Shown here piece by piece: positions 24,132-32,539 of a stretch of DNA of 64,000 nucleotides. The translations under genes were made by a program, and so were the position numbers. A model generated the notes under the pieces. It saw only the letters and a list, made by a program, of their open reading frames with translations. It did no database searches and had not been told where the DNA came from. The DNA is from an uncultured Muribaculaceae bacterium (GTDB lineage: Bacteria > Bacteroidota > Bacteroidia > Bacteroidales > Muribaculaceae), in assembly GCA_910587185.1 (NCBI GenBank), contig CAJULY010000001.1, forward strand, positions 1 to 64,000. The letters are read 5' to 3'. Position 1 is the stretch's first letter, and each line of letters begins with the position of its first letter.

Positions 24132-24167
24132 CAAAATAACACCCAAGCTGGCGCATTCTTCGATACA
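24132..24167 (-). promoter_or_regulatory. degenerate WYL-type operator and -7 box of the HAD gene
   Basis: The minus strand reads TGTATC-N7-GCGCCA (24167-24149), 9 bp, then TTATTTTG (24139-24132). One arm is perfect and the other decayed or recognised differently, and the -7 box has one mismatch. The geometry is as at the other sites. Confidence 0.5.
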
Positions 24168-24397
24168 ACTTGACGCTGATTGACAATAACAATTAATTTC
24201 TTCGTTTATTCTTCCAAGGCTTGACGCTTTCGGTGGGACACCATTCATCGTTCAGGCTACTCGCTGCAAATTATCTGATGAAAGCGAATTTCAAATTAAA
24301 CATATTGCCAGACAGAGAGGTTGCTCCGCAATGAAACAGTCTTCTCAACTTATGAAAGTCTCTTATGCCGGGATCTCATCGCTGACGCTCATGGCCA

Positions 24398-25474
24398 TTA
24401 AAGTTTTTTTCCGAAAAATTCTTTCAGTTTGTTTACGGCGTCTTCAACATATTCCGGAACATAATAGGTCTGTATATGTGAAGCTCCGTTGATCTGGTAG
24501 TATTCCTTGTCATGGGTGCTGGCTTTGATATATGCTTCGCGGCTCATATAGTCGGAATCCGATTTACTTCCCGACATGATAAGCAGCGGGCAGTCGATAA
24601 GGTCAGCGTGTGAGGTGGCATCCCACGTCATAAGATCCATAAGGCTTGCAGTCGTATATCTGCTAACCGAATTGGGATGGGCGTGGGTTATTCCATAATA
24701 TTCAAGCCCGTCGTGGTACAAAGTTCCAGGCTGGAGATGGCTCATAGCTTCCTTTATCTCTTCCCTCGTCTGGGTTCCTGTCGGCCCTTCATAGGCGGTC
24801 TCGCCGGTAAGAACGAATTTTTCGCGTGCTTCCGAGGCACGTTCCAGCCTGTCCTGAACGGTGGTCATCTGCGAATCCTGATAGCCGAGACGGCGCACAC
24901 GGCCTGTATTGAACAGACTCAAGGTAGCTCCGGCCTTTATGCGTTTGTCAGACTGGAGTGCCGCGAAAGTATAGCCTCCTCCACCGCAGATACCCAACGC
25001 CCCGATACGTGAGGCATCCACACCGGGATATTGCGATATGTAATCTACCATGCCGCGCACATCGTTGATGCGGTTCTGAGGAATATCGAGATTGCGAGGT
25101 TCTCCGCCGCTTGCTCCCTGATATGACGCATCGGCGGCGATTGTGATGTAGCCGAGTCCGGCAAGACGCTGTGCATACAGCCCTGCCGTCTGTTCCTTTA
25201 CACCGCCATTAGGGTGTGAAACCACAACTGCGGCATATTTTTTTGCAGGGTCATAGTTCGCCGGTGTATATACATTAGCGGAGATTTCGTTGCCGTTGAG
25301 GTTATATTTCACGGGATGTATATTCACTTCACCCTGACGGTTTTCGGTGATAGCTCCACGATAGACCAGGCCGAAGGGATTTTTGGTATAGTCATATACC
25401 TCTTGTGCAAAGGCGTTTATGCCTGTCATTGCTGCCATGAATATGGATATTGATGTTATTAACAGTTTCTTCAT
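24398..25474 (-). CDS. exported alpha/beta hydrolase (dienelactone-hydrolase-like)
   Basis: I place the start at 25474 (MKKLLITSISIF), which gives a clear signal peptide ending near AFAQ. The 358-aa protein has the hydrolase core: SHPNGG near residue 80, nucleophile elbow GICGGGG near 160 with Cys in place of Ser (as in dienelactone hydrolases), a late Asp in LLIMSGSKSDSDYM and His in GASHIQTYY. It acts outside the cytoplasm on an ester or lactone. It follows two exported flavodoxin genes in the same direction, suggesting a detoxification or redox unit. Confidence 0.8.
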   Translation of the reverse strand: MKKLLITSISIFMAAMTGINAFAQEVYDYTKNPFGLVYRGAITENRQGEVNIHPVKYNLNGNEISANVYTPANYDPAKKYAAVVVSHPNGGVKEQTAGLYAQRLAGLGYITIAADASYQGASGGEPRNLDIPQNRINDVRGMVDYISQYPGVDASRIGALGICGGGGYTFAALQSDKRIKAGATLSLFNTGRVRRLGYQDSQMTTVQDRLERASEAREKFVLTGETAYEGPTGTQTREEIKEAMSHLQPGTLYHDGLEYYGITHAHPNSVSRYTTASLMDLMTWDATSHADLIDCPLLIMSGSKSDSDYMSREAYIKASTHDKEYYQINGASHIQTYYVPEYVEDAVNKLKEFFGKKL

Positions 25475-25482
25475 CGTTATTA

Positions 25483-26064
25483 TTATTTGATGATATTTAT
25501 GTTGCGGAGCCATGCTTCTACACCTCCGCCGGTATAAGTGGGAAGATGTATAGACTCCGGCGTCACTTCATAGATTTTGTCAACAGATTGCTGGAGATAG
25601 GTCGTTGCTCCATAAGTAAAGAAAGGTACAATAATCTTGTCTTTCAGGTCATAGCTTTCAAGAAAGGTGCAAACTACCATTGCCGGATTATGCCACCAAA
25701 TCGGCGAGCCAACGAATATCACATCGTAGTCTTCTATGTTATCGGGAAGCACGGCAACTGCCGGGCGGAGGTCGTTGTACGATTCATTCTGGATTCTGTC
25801 GCTGTCATCGTAGGGATTTGCTGCGTACGGCTCGGCCGCCTCAATGCGGAAAGCGTCGGCACCCGTCTCTGAGATTATCTGCTGGGCAAGCCGCTGTGTG
25901 TTGCCTGTAGCGGAAAAATATGCCACAAGGATTTTTCGGTTTTCGTCATACTGGACATCATCTGTGTTCTCAGTATTGATTTCCGGTTCGTCATCATTGT
26001 TACATGATGTAAAGACAGTTATCGCAGATAATGCGATCAATATATATTGAAATATTTTTCTCAT
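25483..26064 (-). CDS. flavodoxin lipoprotein
   Basis: The 193-aa protein has a lipoprotein signal (hydrophobic stretch then TSCNND, lipidated Cys near residue 21) and a flavodoxin domain: phosphate loop SATGNTQR near 52-59, VGSPIWWHNPA near 118-128, and PFFTYGATTY. It would bind FMN outside the cytoplasm. It is a diverged duplicate of the next upstream gene, sharing a nearly identical stretch YAANPYDDSDRIQNE. No C-terminal sorting domain is present, so it is membrane-anchored where its neighbour is not. Confidence 0.85.
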   Translation of the reverse strand: MRKIFQYILIALSAITVFTSCNNDDEPEINTENTDDVQYDENRKILVAYFSATGNTQRLAQQIISETGADAFRIEAAEPYAANPYDDSDRIQNESYNDLRPAVAVLPDNIEDYDVIFVGSPIWWHNPAMVVCTFLESYDLKDKIIVPFFTYGATTYLQQSVDKIYEVTPESIHLPTYTGGGVEAWLRNINIIK

Positions 26065-26085
26065 TGTTGCTATTTTTTGAATGGA

Positions 26086-26934
26086 TTATAAGACAAATTT
26101 TTTGTTTACTCGCCGGTTGTCAGGCCCATAGACCATAGACAAAAGATAAACCGATTTTGCAGGCGCGGTTATAGAATAATTCTTTCTTCCCGACATTCTC
26201 TGCACCAGAGAACCGTTTACATTATAAATTTCAACAGTGTTTGAACTTATGTTCTCATCAAGCTCGATATGGATTTCCCCACCTGCACTGTATATACGGA
26301 TGTTGTCGGAGGAATCATAGTCAATATCAGCGATACCGGAGTTTCCAAGCAGACCAAGACGGGTCAGCCAACCCTCGACACCTCTTGCATTGCCGGGCAT
26401 ATCTATTCCATCGTCGGGGCGACCGGGGCGGGTGATGTCGTCCGCGTCCAGATCCTCCGGCAGTGTTTCAGGTATATGGACTGAATTGGGGGTACACTTG
26501 TAGATTTTCTGCATGGATTCGTTCAGATACGTTGTCGCTCCGTATGTAAAAAACGGGATTATGACATGGTTGCTCAAATCGTATGTTTCAAGAAAGGTAC
26601 ATACGACCATTGCGGGCTGATGCCACCAGCACGGAGAACCGATATATATCCGGTCATACTGGTTAATCCATTCCTGCGAAGGAGGATTGGCGACAGCCGG
26701 ACGAAGGTCATTGTAGGCTTCGTTCTGAATACGGTCGCTGTCATCGTAAGGATTTGCGGCATACGGCTCGGCGGCTTCGATGCGGTATATGTCCGCTCCT
26801 GTCAGTTCCGCGATGCGTTCAGCCACGGCTTTGGTGTTGCCCTGCGCCGAGAAATAGGCTACGAGATCCTTTGCCTGCGTTGATGGGACAGAGATTCCCA
26901 ACATCGCGATTACAGTCAAAAGTAAGTTCTTCAT
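26086..26934 (-). CDS. exported flavodoxin with C-terminal sorting-type tail
   Basis: A signal peptide ends near PSTQA. The flavodoxin domain follows (AYFSAQGNTKAVAE near 27, IGSPCWWHQPA near 100, PFFTYGATTY). Residues from about 205 form a beta-rich tail with VEIYNVNGSLVQR, ending in KKFVL, like the type A sorting domains of type IX secretion cargo or their degenerate forms. It probably forms a redox pair with the lipoprotein flavodoxin. Confidence 0.82.
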   Translation of the reverse strand: MKNLLLTVIAMLGISVPSTQAKDLVAYFSAQGNTKAVAERIAELTGADIYRIEAAEPYAANPYDDSDRIQNEAYNDLRPAVANPPSQEWINQYDRIYIGSPCWWHQPAMVVCTFLETYDLSNHVIIPFFTYGATTYLNESMQKIYKCTPNSVHIPETLPEDLDADDITRPGRPDDGIDMPGNARGVEGWLTRLGLLGNSGIADIDYDSSDNIRIYSAGGEIHIELDENISSNTVEIYNVNGSLVQRMSGRKNYSITAPAKSVYLLSMVYGPDNRRVNKKFVL

Positions 26935-27045
26935 TGCTTTATGATTGTTTTTTTGTTTTATGATTTAATCGGTTTTTATCCATTGCAAAATTTCTATGGA
27001 TAAGTATTGTCGGTCTTATCAGTTTTACGGATTGAGGTATAACAT

Positions 27046-28092
27046 TTACTGATTGCCTGTATATTCATCTTCACTGACAGGCTCGTACCACCGCGTAGCA
27101 CCGAGATGAACCTTTGTGTTTATGGCTATATGGCAGAATTTACTGTCGGGGGCGGCTCCGTGCCAGTGTACGACATTTGCCGGGATAGCCACCACATCAC
27201 CGGGATTGAGTACCTGTATGGGCTTGCCTTTTTCCTGATAATACCCTTTGCCTGATGTTGCGATAAGTATCTGCCCTCCGGGGTGTGAATGCCAGCTGTT
27301 ACGGGGCGCCGGGTCGAATATGACATCCGAAACCACGACATCGAAGTTATTGGAATCTGTCATAAGGCGTTGAAGATATGCTGTCCCGTTGAAGTTCTCG
27401 CCATCTATTTTCGTGCCTTTGGGAAATAGAGATTCAGACGTGCGCGCATATGTCACGATTTCTTCAATCTGCGCGTCGGTCGCCCCAAGTCTTTTCGCGA
27501 GACCTGAATGAGAGCGTAACATAGGTTCCACCCCTTCGCCCAACGATGCGATAACTGCGACCGTGGCGAGTTCCCGCTCCGCGTATGTCAGCACGTCGCG
27601 TTCAAACAGGTCGCAGAACAGATGCTCTTTCAAGAACACCTCGACTTCCGGTGACAAAACGGCATACGGTGGCTTTGGTGCATCGGCAGAAACGCCTGAT
27701 ATATCGGAAAGTATCTGCCGTCCACGCTCATATTTGCTTCTGCTGTCCTCAATCGGAGATGCTTCTCTGCCGCGGATAACCGGCTTTCCTTCCTTTTCAC
27801 GCTCGTCTATCACACTGACAAGGGTCTGGAGCCCTCGTAACGCTTTCGGGAAACCGCAATAGGCGTATGTGTGTACGATGACCTCTTTCGCCTCATTTAT
27901 GGTCAGCACACTGTCAAGGGCCGAGTCGAGAATATCGTAAAGTGCGGTGAGATCACTCTTTGCCGTGAGTGAAGCGATTTCCGTTATCGCTTTTTGTCTT
28001 GGAGAGAGTGACGACAATTCATGTGATGCCGCTATGCTTGATATAGCGCAGAAGGAGATGAATGCAGCGGCTATAAAATTTCTATATTTCAT
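27046..28092 (-). CDS. exported carboxymuconolactone decarboxylase-like/cupin protein
   Basis: The signal peptide ends near SSIAAS. Residues 30-220 contain AhpD/CMD-type repeats (EVIVHTYAYCGFPKALRGL near 68, and a second unit AERELATVAVIASLG near 180). Residues 240-340 form a cupin with the metal motif HSHPGGQ near 268 and PANVVHWHGA near 305. The second CMD unit lacks a CxxC pair. The fusion is common in Bacteroidetes; substrates are mostly unknown. It is the first full gene downstream of the truncated AraC regulator. Confidence 0.82.
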   Translation of the reverse strand: MKYRNFIAAAFISFCAISSIAASHELSSLSPRQKAITEIASLTAKSDLTALYDILDSALDSVLTINEAKEVIVHTYAYCGFPKALRGLQTLVSVIDEREKEGKPVIRGREASPIEDSRSKYERGRQILSDISGVSADAPKPPYAVLSPEVEVFLKEHLFCDLFERDVLTYAERELATVAVIASLGEGVEPMLRSHSGLAKRLGATDAQIEEIVTYARTSESLFPKGTKIDGENFNGTAYLQRLMTDSNNFDVVVSDVIFDPAPRNSWHSHPGGQILIATSGKGYYQEKGKPIQVLNPGDVVAIPANVVHWHGAAPDSKFCHIAINTKVHLGATRWYEPVSEDEYTGNQ

Positions 28093-28106
28093 TAACGAAA
28101 GGTAAA

Positions 28107-28568
28107 TTAGTTATTACAACAAATTCGAGTACAGCAATTTAACAATAGCTTTATTTGAGATACGATTATTGTACTACTATATCTGTCAATCGAGTGTTTC
28201 AGTTCATGTGCAATCAGTCCAATACAATCATGTATTGATTTCTTTTCATTATCACATAGTTTCTTATGGCAGTTACATCTGCATCTATAGCTCATGATAT
28301 CTGTTTCCAATGGAGTATCGCATAGAAGATCTGGGTGAAACAAACCCCCTGTGTATCCGAATTCCCGTTTATTTTTTGCAGCAGGTATTCTGAAAGTTTC
28401 GCCAGGGATTATAAGTCTGAGTTTTTCTCCATTGCAGACTAACGCATAGAAATTACACGGCTTGTTTATATCAGCATCAAGCTTGTCTTTAGTCAGGTCG
28501 GCAATGCACACAAGCGGGTGCAAAGTCTCCTGTCCTGTCAGCTTGTTGAAAGTGTTTATAGTCATCAT
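28107..28568 (-). pseudogene. truncated AraC-family regulator (N-terminal domain only)
   Basis: The 153-aa frame aligns with the N-terminal half of the intact AraC protein next door: a cupin-like region (ETFRIPAAK, GLFHPDLLCDTPL) and helical linker (KKSIHDCIGLIAHELKHSID), ending LLLNCCTRICCNN. The whole HTH half is absent. A good -7 box, TAATTTTG (28601-28594), still precedes it. It could act as a ligand-binding decoy but is more likely a decayed copy. Confidence 0.6.
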
Positions 28569-28718
28569 ACCATCGATGAAGTTTTTTCCGGCGCAAAATT
28601 ACACAGACATTTCACCGGATTAATTATCAACTTTACGGATTGAAGTATAACTTTTACGGATTGCCATTGAATATTGCCTATTTATGCTTAACTTTACAAT
28701 CATCAATCGCTCAACGAT

Positions 28719-29624
28719 ATGGATAAGATAATCAATATTCCTACCGTAAAGGACTACGACAATCACTGGGGCGTTCCCACACGTCACCCGTATGTAAACG
28801 TCCTTGAAGGCTCGCAGGTAACAAAGCCTATCCCTAATTGCCGCAAGAATATGGGAATGTATGTAATATTCCTCAAGGATGTGTTATGTGCCGACTATCT
28901 CACATACGGTCGTCAGGAATACGACTATCAGGAGAACACACTTGTATTTACGGCTCCCGGGCAAGTATTCGGTCATCCCACTGACGGCTCGACATATCAG
29001 GCGAAAGGTTGGACATTATATTTCAGTCCGGAATTACTGCGCGGAACCTCACTTGGGCGCCATATAAAGGACTACACGTTCTTTTCATACGCCACAAATG
29101 AAGCTCTGCATCTGTCAGAACGAGAGCGCAACACTATAATCGATTGTTTCAAGAAGATTGACGATGAAATAAATTACGGAGGCGACAAGCATAGCAATAC
29201 AATCATAGCCTCTGCAATAGAGCTTTTTCTGAACTACTGTCTGCGTTTTTATGACAGGCAGTTTATCACCCGAAAAAAAGTAAACAAAGACCTTCTGATA
29301 CGCTTTGAGGAACTGATTGACGGATATTTCGTTTCAGGCAAAGCACAGGAACATGGTACCCCTTCAGTGGCATGGTGCGCATCACAGCTCTGTCTTTCGC
29401 CCAACTATTTCGGAGACTTGATAAAAAAAGAAACCGGAAGGACTGCATTGGATTACATCCAACAAAAAACGATGGACATGGCGAAAGAGATGCTACTATA
29501 CCCCGATAAATCAATCGGAGAAATTGCGTATTACCTCGGCTTCCAATATCCACAATATTTCAGTCGTGCGTTCAAAAAATCAGTTGGCTGCACTCCCAAC
29601 GGCTACCGTCGGCAAAATATGTAG
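28719..29624 (+). CDS. AraC-family transcriptional regulator
   Basis: The 301-aa protein has an N-terminal cupin-type sensor (TAPGQVFGHPTDG near 73) and a C-terminal double HTH (LCLSPNYFGDLIKKETGRTALDY near 225; IGEIAYYLGFQYPQYFSRAFKK near 265). It is divergent from the exported CMD/flavodoxin/hydrolase genes, which it probably controls, as is usual for AraC regulators of such clusters in Bacteroidales. A -7-like TAACTTTA lies at 28689-28696. Confidence 0.9.
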   Translation: MDKIINIPTVKDYDNHWGVPTRHPYVNVLEGSQVTKPIPNCRKNMGMYVIFLKDVLCADYLTYGRQEYDYQENTLVFTAPGQVFGHPTDGSTYQAKGWTLYFSPELLRGTSLGRHIKDYTFFSYATNEALHLSERERNTIIDCFKKIDDEINYGGDKHSNTIIASAIELFLNYCLRFYDRQFITRKKVNKDLLIRFEELIDGYFVSGKAQEHGTPSVAWCASQLCLSPNYFGDLIKKETGRTALDYIQQKTMDMAKEMLLYPDKSIGEIAYYLGFQYPQYFSRAFKKSVGCTPNGYRRQNM

Positions 29625-29785
29625 CTACTGATTTATTTCCTAATACTCCACTGTTTACATTTCAATAGCTTTTAGCCTGATCAAATGTTTTCTCGCCATT
29701 ATCTCCGGCTGTCATTAACAAAGCTGTTTCTTTGACGGGATAGCGGTCATGTAGCGATATGGCATACAGCCGCTCCACAAATGAT

Positions 29786-30028
29786 TTAATTTTTTGGGGG
29801 TATAATACACAAATACAGAGGAGAAGCCATTACTATACCGTTTCCTCCTGATACGAATGCCCGGGCATCCTTGACACCGAGAGCTTTGCAGTCGCGATAC
29901 TTATCGCAGAACAGTGTATAGCGATCAATAAGAAATATCGGCAAATAACCGGGCGTCATCCCCTATCGAACCATAACGGCAGCCTGTCTTCCCTTGCCGA
30001 TTCCGATCTGATCATCTGGTACACTCAT
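29786..30028 (-). pseudogene. degenerate reading frame in the 29.6-30.2 kb gap
   Basis: The 29625-30245 gap has no intact gene. On the minus strand a frame starting MSVPDDQIGIGKGRQAA is broken by one TAG and continues GYLPIFLIDRYTLFCDKYRDC, then ALGVKDARAFVSGGNG, to a stop at 29786. The composition looks protein-like, so it is probably a decayed gene. I do not recognise it. Confidence 0.3.
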
Positions 30029-30169
30029 ATTATTTATGCTCTCGTCCATAATTCAGAATTTTCCGGCAAAAGTATAGCTCATGTGTACCATTTCATGATA
30101 CATCTCAGTTTTTATGCAAAATATGAGCCTTATGCAGACGGTATGAATATTAAATGTCCGCCTGTTAGA

Positions 30170-30211
30170 ACTGCACCCCAAAAGTTAGTCAAAAAACTTT
30201 TGGGGTGCAGT
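30170..30211. repeat. 17-bp perfect inverted repeat resembling an IS end
   Basis: ACTGCACCCCAAAAGTT (30170-30186) and its exact complement (30195-30211) flank an 8-bp centre. The sequence resembles the terminal repeats of IS3-family elements (CCCC-AAAAGTT core), here as two ends back to back without a transposase. It may be an excision scar or serve as terminator for the porin gene. Confidence 0.5.
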
Positions 30212-30245
30212 TGATTTGGAATCGATTCGGTATGTTTCTGGGGAA

Positions 30246-31262
30246 TCAGAAGTGGGCGACGAATTCGAGTACTATCTTGTTTTGCTCAGATATCGAAGGG
30301 ACGATATCTTTATGGTAGAAATACTGTTCGTAGTTCAGACGGATATCGGCTTGAAGTGCGCCTTTTCCCATACTTAGAGTCAATCCACCTGTCAGCCGGT
30401 GACGTTCGTGATCATCGGCTTTAAGCAGTCCGTCAGCATCTTTCGTTCCATTGCTGTGGTCCGACATATAGTCATAACGGCCTAAAAAGGATAAGGCCAT
30501 ATTGTTTCTCTTGAGTGGAAGCCGACAGGCGGCGAATGCATCCACGGCATTGACGGGATTGAAAGCCCGGTGTGAGTAATGTTTGCGCAAATACTCCGCC
30601 TCTATATGCCAGCGGGAATTTTCCCAATAAACGCCTCCGTCGTACATATAAGTATTGACATCCGACCCTCCGGCTTTCTGACAACTCAGCACGATATTCA
30701 ACTGTCGCCACAGGTTGATCTGCGATTTGAATGAGAAATTATAATTTGAAGTCCAAAAGTGTTTCTGATTGGTCAGTCCCGACCCATTGAAGATGCCGGC
30801 TTCCAAAGTTACAGGTGTTTCGGAGCCGACAGTCCACGATGCGGCTGCACCGACATCCCTGACGTTTCCAACCTGTTTGGCTATGAAAGAACGGTTGGCG
30901 AAATACTGGAGATGCGGCGAACGATGCGCATCGATGGAAAAGGGCACTCGCATCTGTCCGAATGTAAATTTTAACCGCTCCTTCGGCTGAAGCCGAACGT
31001 AAGCATCAAGCATTTTGATCTGCCCTTCATCCGACAGGTCTATTTCGACCTTGTAACGTACCAACGGTATGATTTTTCCTTCAACACTCATGCGGGCATT
31101 TCTTATCTCGAAACGGCCTTTACCTATGGTCGGTTCATATTCGTATTTTGCCCGTATTGTACCATGAATTTCAGGGATATAGGGATTTTCAGTTTCCTGC
31201 GCATCTATTGACGCAGGCAAAAAGGCTAATAAGCCCAGAATCATCAAAACTGTTTTTTCCAT
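30246..31262 (-). CDS. OprO/OprP-type porin
   Basis: The 338-aa protein has a signal peptide (ending near SIDAQ). Beta-rich strands with alternating aromatic residues follow, including FEIRNARMSVEGKI near 50 and LKFTFGQMRVPFS near 92, typical of phosphate-selective porin O/P family proteins, and it ends in an aromatic residue (FVAHF). It forms an outer-membrane channel; the substrate is not evident. A small membrane protein gene lies 12 bp upstream in the same direction. Confidence 0.82.
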   Translation of the reverse strand: MEKTVLMILGLLAFLPASIDAQETENPYIPEIHGTIRAKYEYEPTIGKGRFEIRNARMSVEGKIIPLVRYKVEIDLSDEGQIKMLDAYVRLQPKERLKFTFGQMRVPFSIDAHRSPHLQYFANRSFIAKQVGNVRDVGAAASWTVGSETPVTLEAGIFNGSGLTNQKHFWTSNYNFSFKSQINLWRQLNIVLSCQKAGGSDVNTYMYDGGVYWENSRWHIEAEYLRKHYSHRAFNPVNAVDAFAACRLPLKRNNMALSFLGRYDYMSDHSNGTKDADGLLKADDHERHRLTGGLTLSMGKGALQADIRLNYEQYFYHKDIVPSISEQNKIVLEFVAHF

Positions 31263-31274
31263 TGCAATTAATGT

Positions 31275-31427
31275 TTATCGTGTATGAGTCTTCTCATATA
31301 TAATTTCACCGGGTGTCGCTGTTTCGTGTCCCACGCAGACGGCATAGATAATTCCGGCAAGGACAGCCACGATGTATATCCAAAGTGAAAATGCTTTTAC
31401 CTTATTTATTGCCATTTCAATATTCAT
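31275..31427 (-). CDS. small single-pass membrane protein, 50 aa
   Basis: A short frame reads MNIEMAINKVKAFSLW, then a hydrophobic helix (IYIVAVLAGIIYAVCVG), then a polar tail ending KTHTR. It has a good promoter (-7 TAAATTTG at 31460-31453) and lies 12 bp before the porin gene, which supports it being real. An internal ATG at 31415 is an alternative start. Function unknown; perhaps an inner-membrane helper of a transport system. Confidence 0.55.
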   Translation of the reverse strand: MNIEMAINKVKAFSLWIYIVAVLAGIIYAVCVGHETATPGEIIYEKTHTR

Positions 31428-31452
31428 TGACTCAACTGTTGATTTGATACCG

Positions 31453-31460
31453 CAAATTTA
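31453..31460 (-). promoter_or_regulatory. -7 box of the small membrane protein/porin operon
   Basis: TAAATTTG on the minus strand is a perfect consensus, about 26 bp before the small gene's first ATG. No clear -33 element is visible. Confidence 0.5.
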
Positions 31461-31531
31461 TCTTCAGTTCATTTCATGAATATTTCATAAAAGCTAATAA
31501 TTTGTTGCAACCCCAAATTGCGTAACTGCAT

Positions 31532-31568
31532 GATTATAGAACCGCAGGGAATCTGCAGTCCTATAATC
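31532..31568. terminator. hairpin after the ECF-sigma/esterase operon
   Basis: GATTATAG (31532-31539) pairs with CTATAATC (31561-31568), with an inner GCAG/CTGC. It lies just after the esterase gene and before the porin operon promoter. The T run is poor. Confidence 0.45.
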
Positions 31569-31630
31569 ACGGCATTGATATTAAGACAGAGGTTTTGACT
31601 ATCTCACTGTCATGTGATACTGAGTATTCT

Positions 31631-32539
31631 TTATCTGATAAATATTTTTCTCGTTCTTACGCTTGAATCTGCATATTTTTGCTGGATAATATAAAAACCG
31701 GATGAAGGGTTTTCAACAGGAACACCTGATAATGTCCAATATTTCGTTTCGATAACCGCTCCTTGCTCCGTAGTGACAGGCGTTATACCCGAGTTTTCAT
31801 GCTGTTTTGTATTTGAAAACACCCATTTCAACCTGTTTTCGGTATAGCTTTTTATACAAGTATCCTCATGTGACCAACCATCCTCGACTTCAAAGACATA
31901 TTTAGCTCCCCTCCCTTCAAGTTGTAAAGCGAAATCCGTTACATTCTCTATTTCCATTATCCTGTCATCAGTACCCATAACTGTAAATAAGGGCGTTTGC
32001 GCAACATGATACACATCACATTTTGACGGATCGCCGGCTACAGGCATTGCGGCAGAGAATACACCGGGGTATTTTGACACCATTGTCCAAGTGCCGGTAC
32101 CACCCATAGACCCTCCGAAGATATATACATCATTTATACCGTTGAAGGCATCCCTTCTGTCTTCGATCAAATTTCTTATCACCTCTGTCATTCTAACTTC
32201 CCATAATTCGCCGGCCGGACATTGAGGGACTATAAATACCGCACTGAGATTATTTTTCGAGAGGTACTGTAAGATAGAGTCAATCCCCGGCTCTTCCATT
32301 TGCTTTGTGTTGTCACTCCCTCTGCTTGTGCCGCCGTGCAGATAAATAACCATTCTTGTCGGAGAATCATTTTGATTGATGACCGCCTGCCTGTATGGGA
32401 TAACAAACCGTTGAAAACGATATAGCTCAAAAGAGAAAGACACTTCTCCGGACTGTCTCTCATTTTGCGCGTAGAGATCCGTTCGCCATAGGATCGTAAT
32501 TATCGCTAATATGGCGGCTAATTTTGAGGTCGGCATCAT
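31631..32539 (-). CDS. exported esterase/hydrolase with sorting-type tail
   Basis: The 302-aa protein has an N-terminal signal (hydrophobic residues 8-22). The hydrolase core has an oxyanion-hole region VIYLHGGTSRG near 68, nucleophile elbow FGGSMGGTG near 145, Asp in GTDDRIM near 195 and His in DGWSHEDTC near 222. That fits feruloyl-esterase/PHB-depolymerase-like enzymes. The last 50 residues (YWTLSGVPVENPSSGFYII...RKIFIR) look like a type IX secretion tail. Its start overlaps the Spy-like gene by 4 bp, the last step of a sigma-factor operon. Confidence 0.8.
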   Translation of the reverse strand: MMPTSKLAAILAIITILWRTDLYAQNERQSGEVSFSFELYRFQRFVIPYRQAVINQNDSPTRMVIYLHGGTSRGSDNTKQMEEPGIDSILQYLSKNNLSAVFIVPQCPAGELWEVRMTEVIRNLIEDRRDAFNGINDVYIFGGSMGGTGTWTMVSKYPGVFSAAMPVAGDPSKCDVYHVAQTPLFTVMGTDDRIMEIENVTDFALQLEGRGAKYVFEVEDGWSHEDTCIKSYTENRLKWVFSNTKQHENSGITPVTTEQGAVIETKYWTLSGVPVENPSSGFYIIQQKYADSSVRTRKIFIR

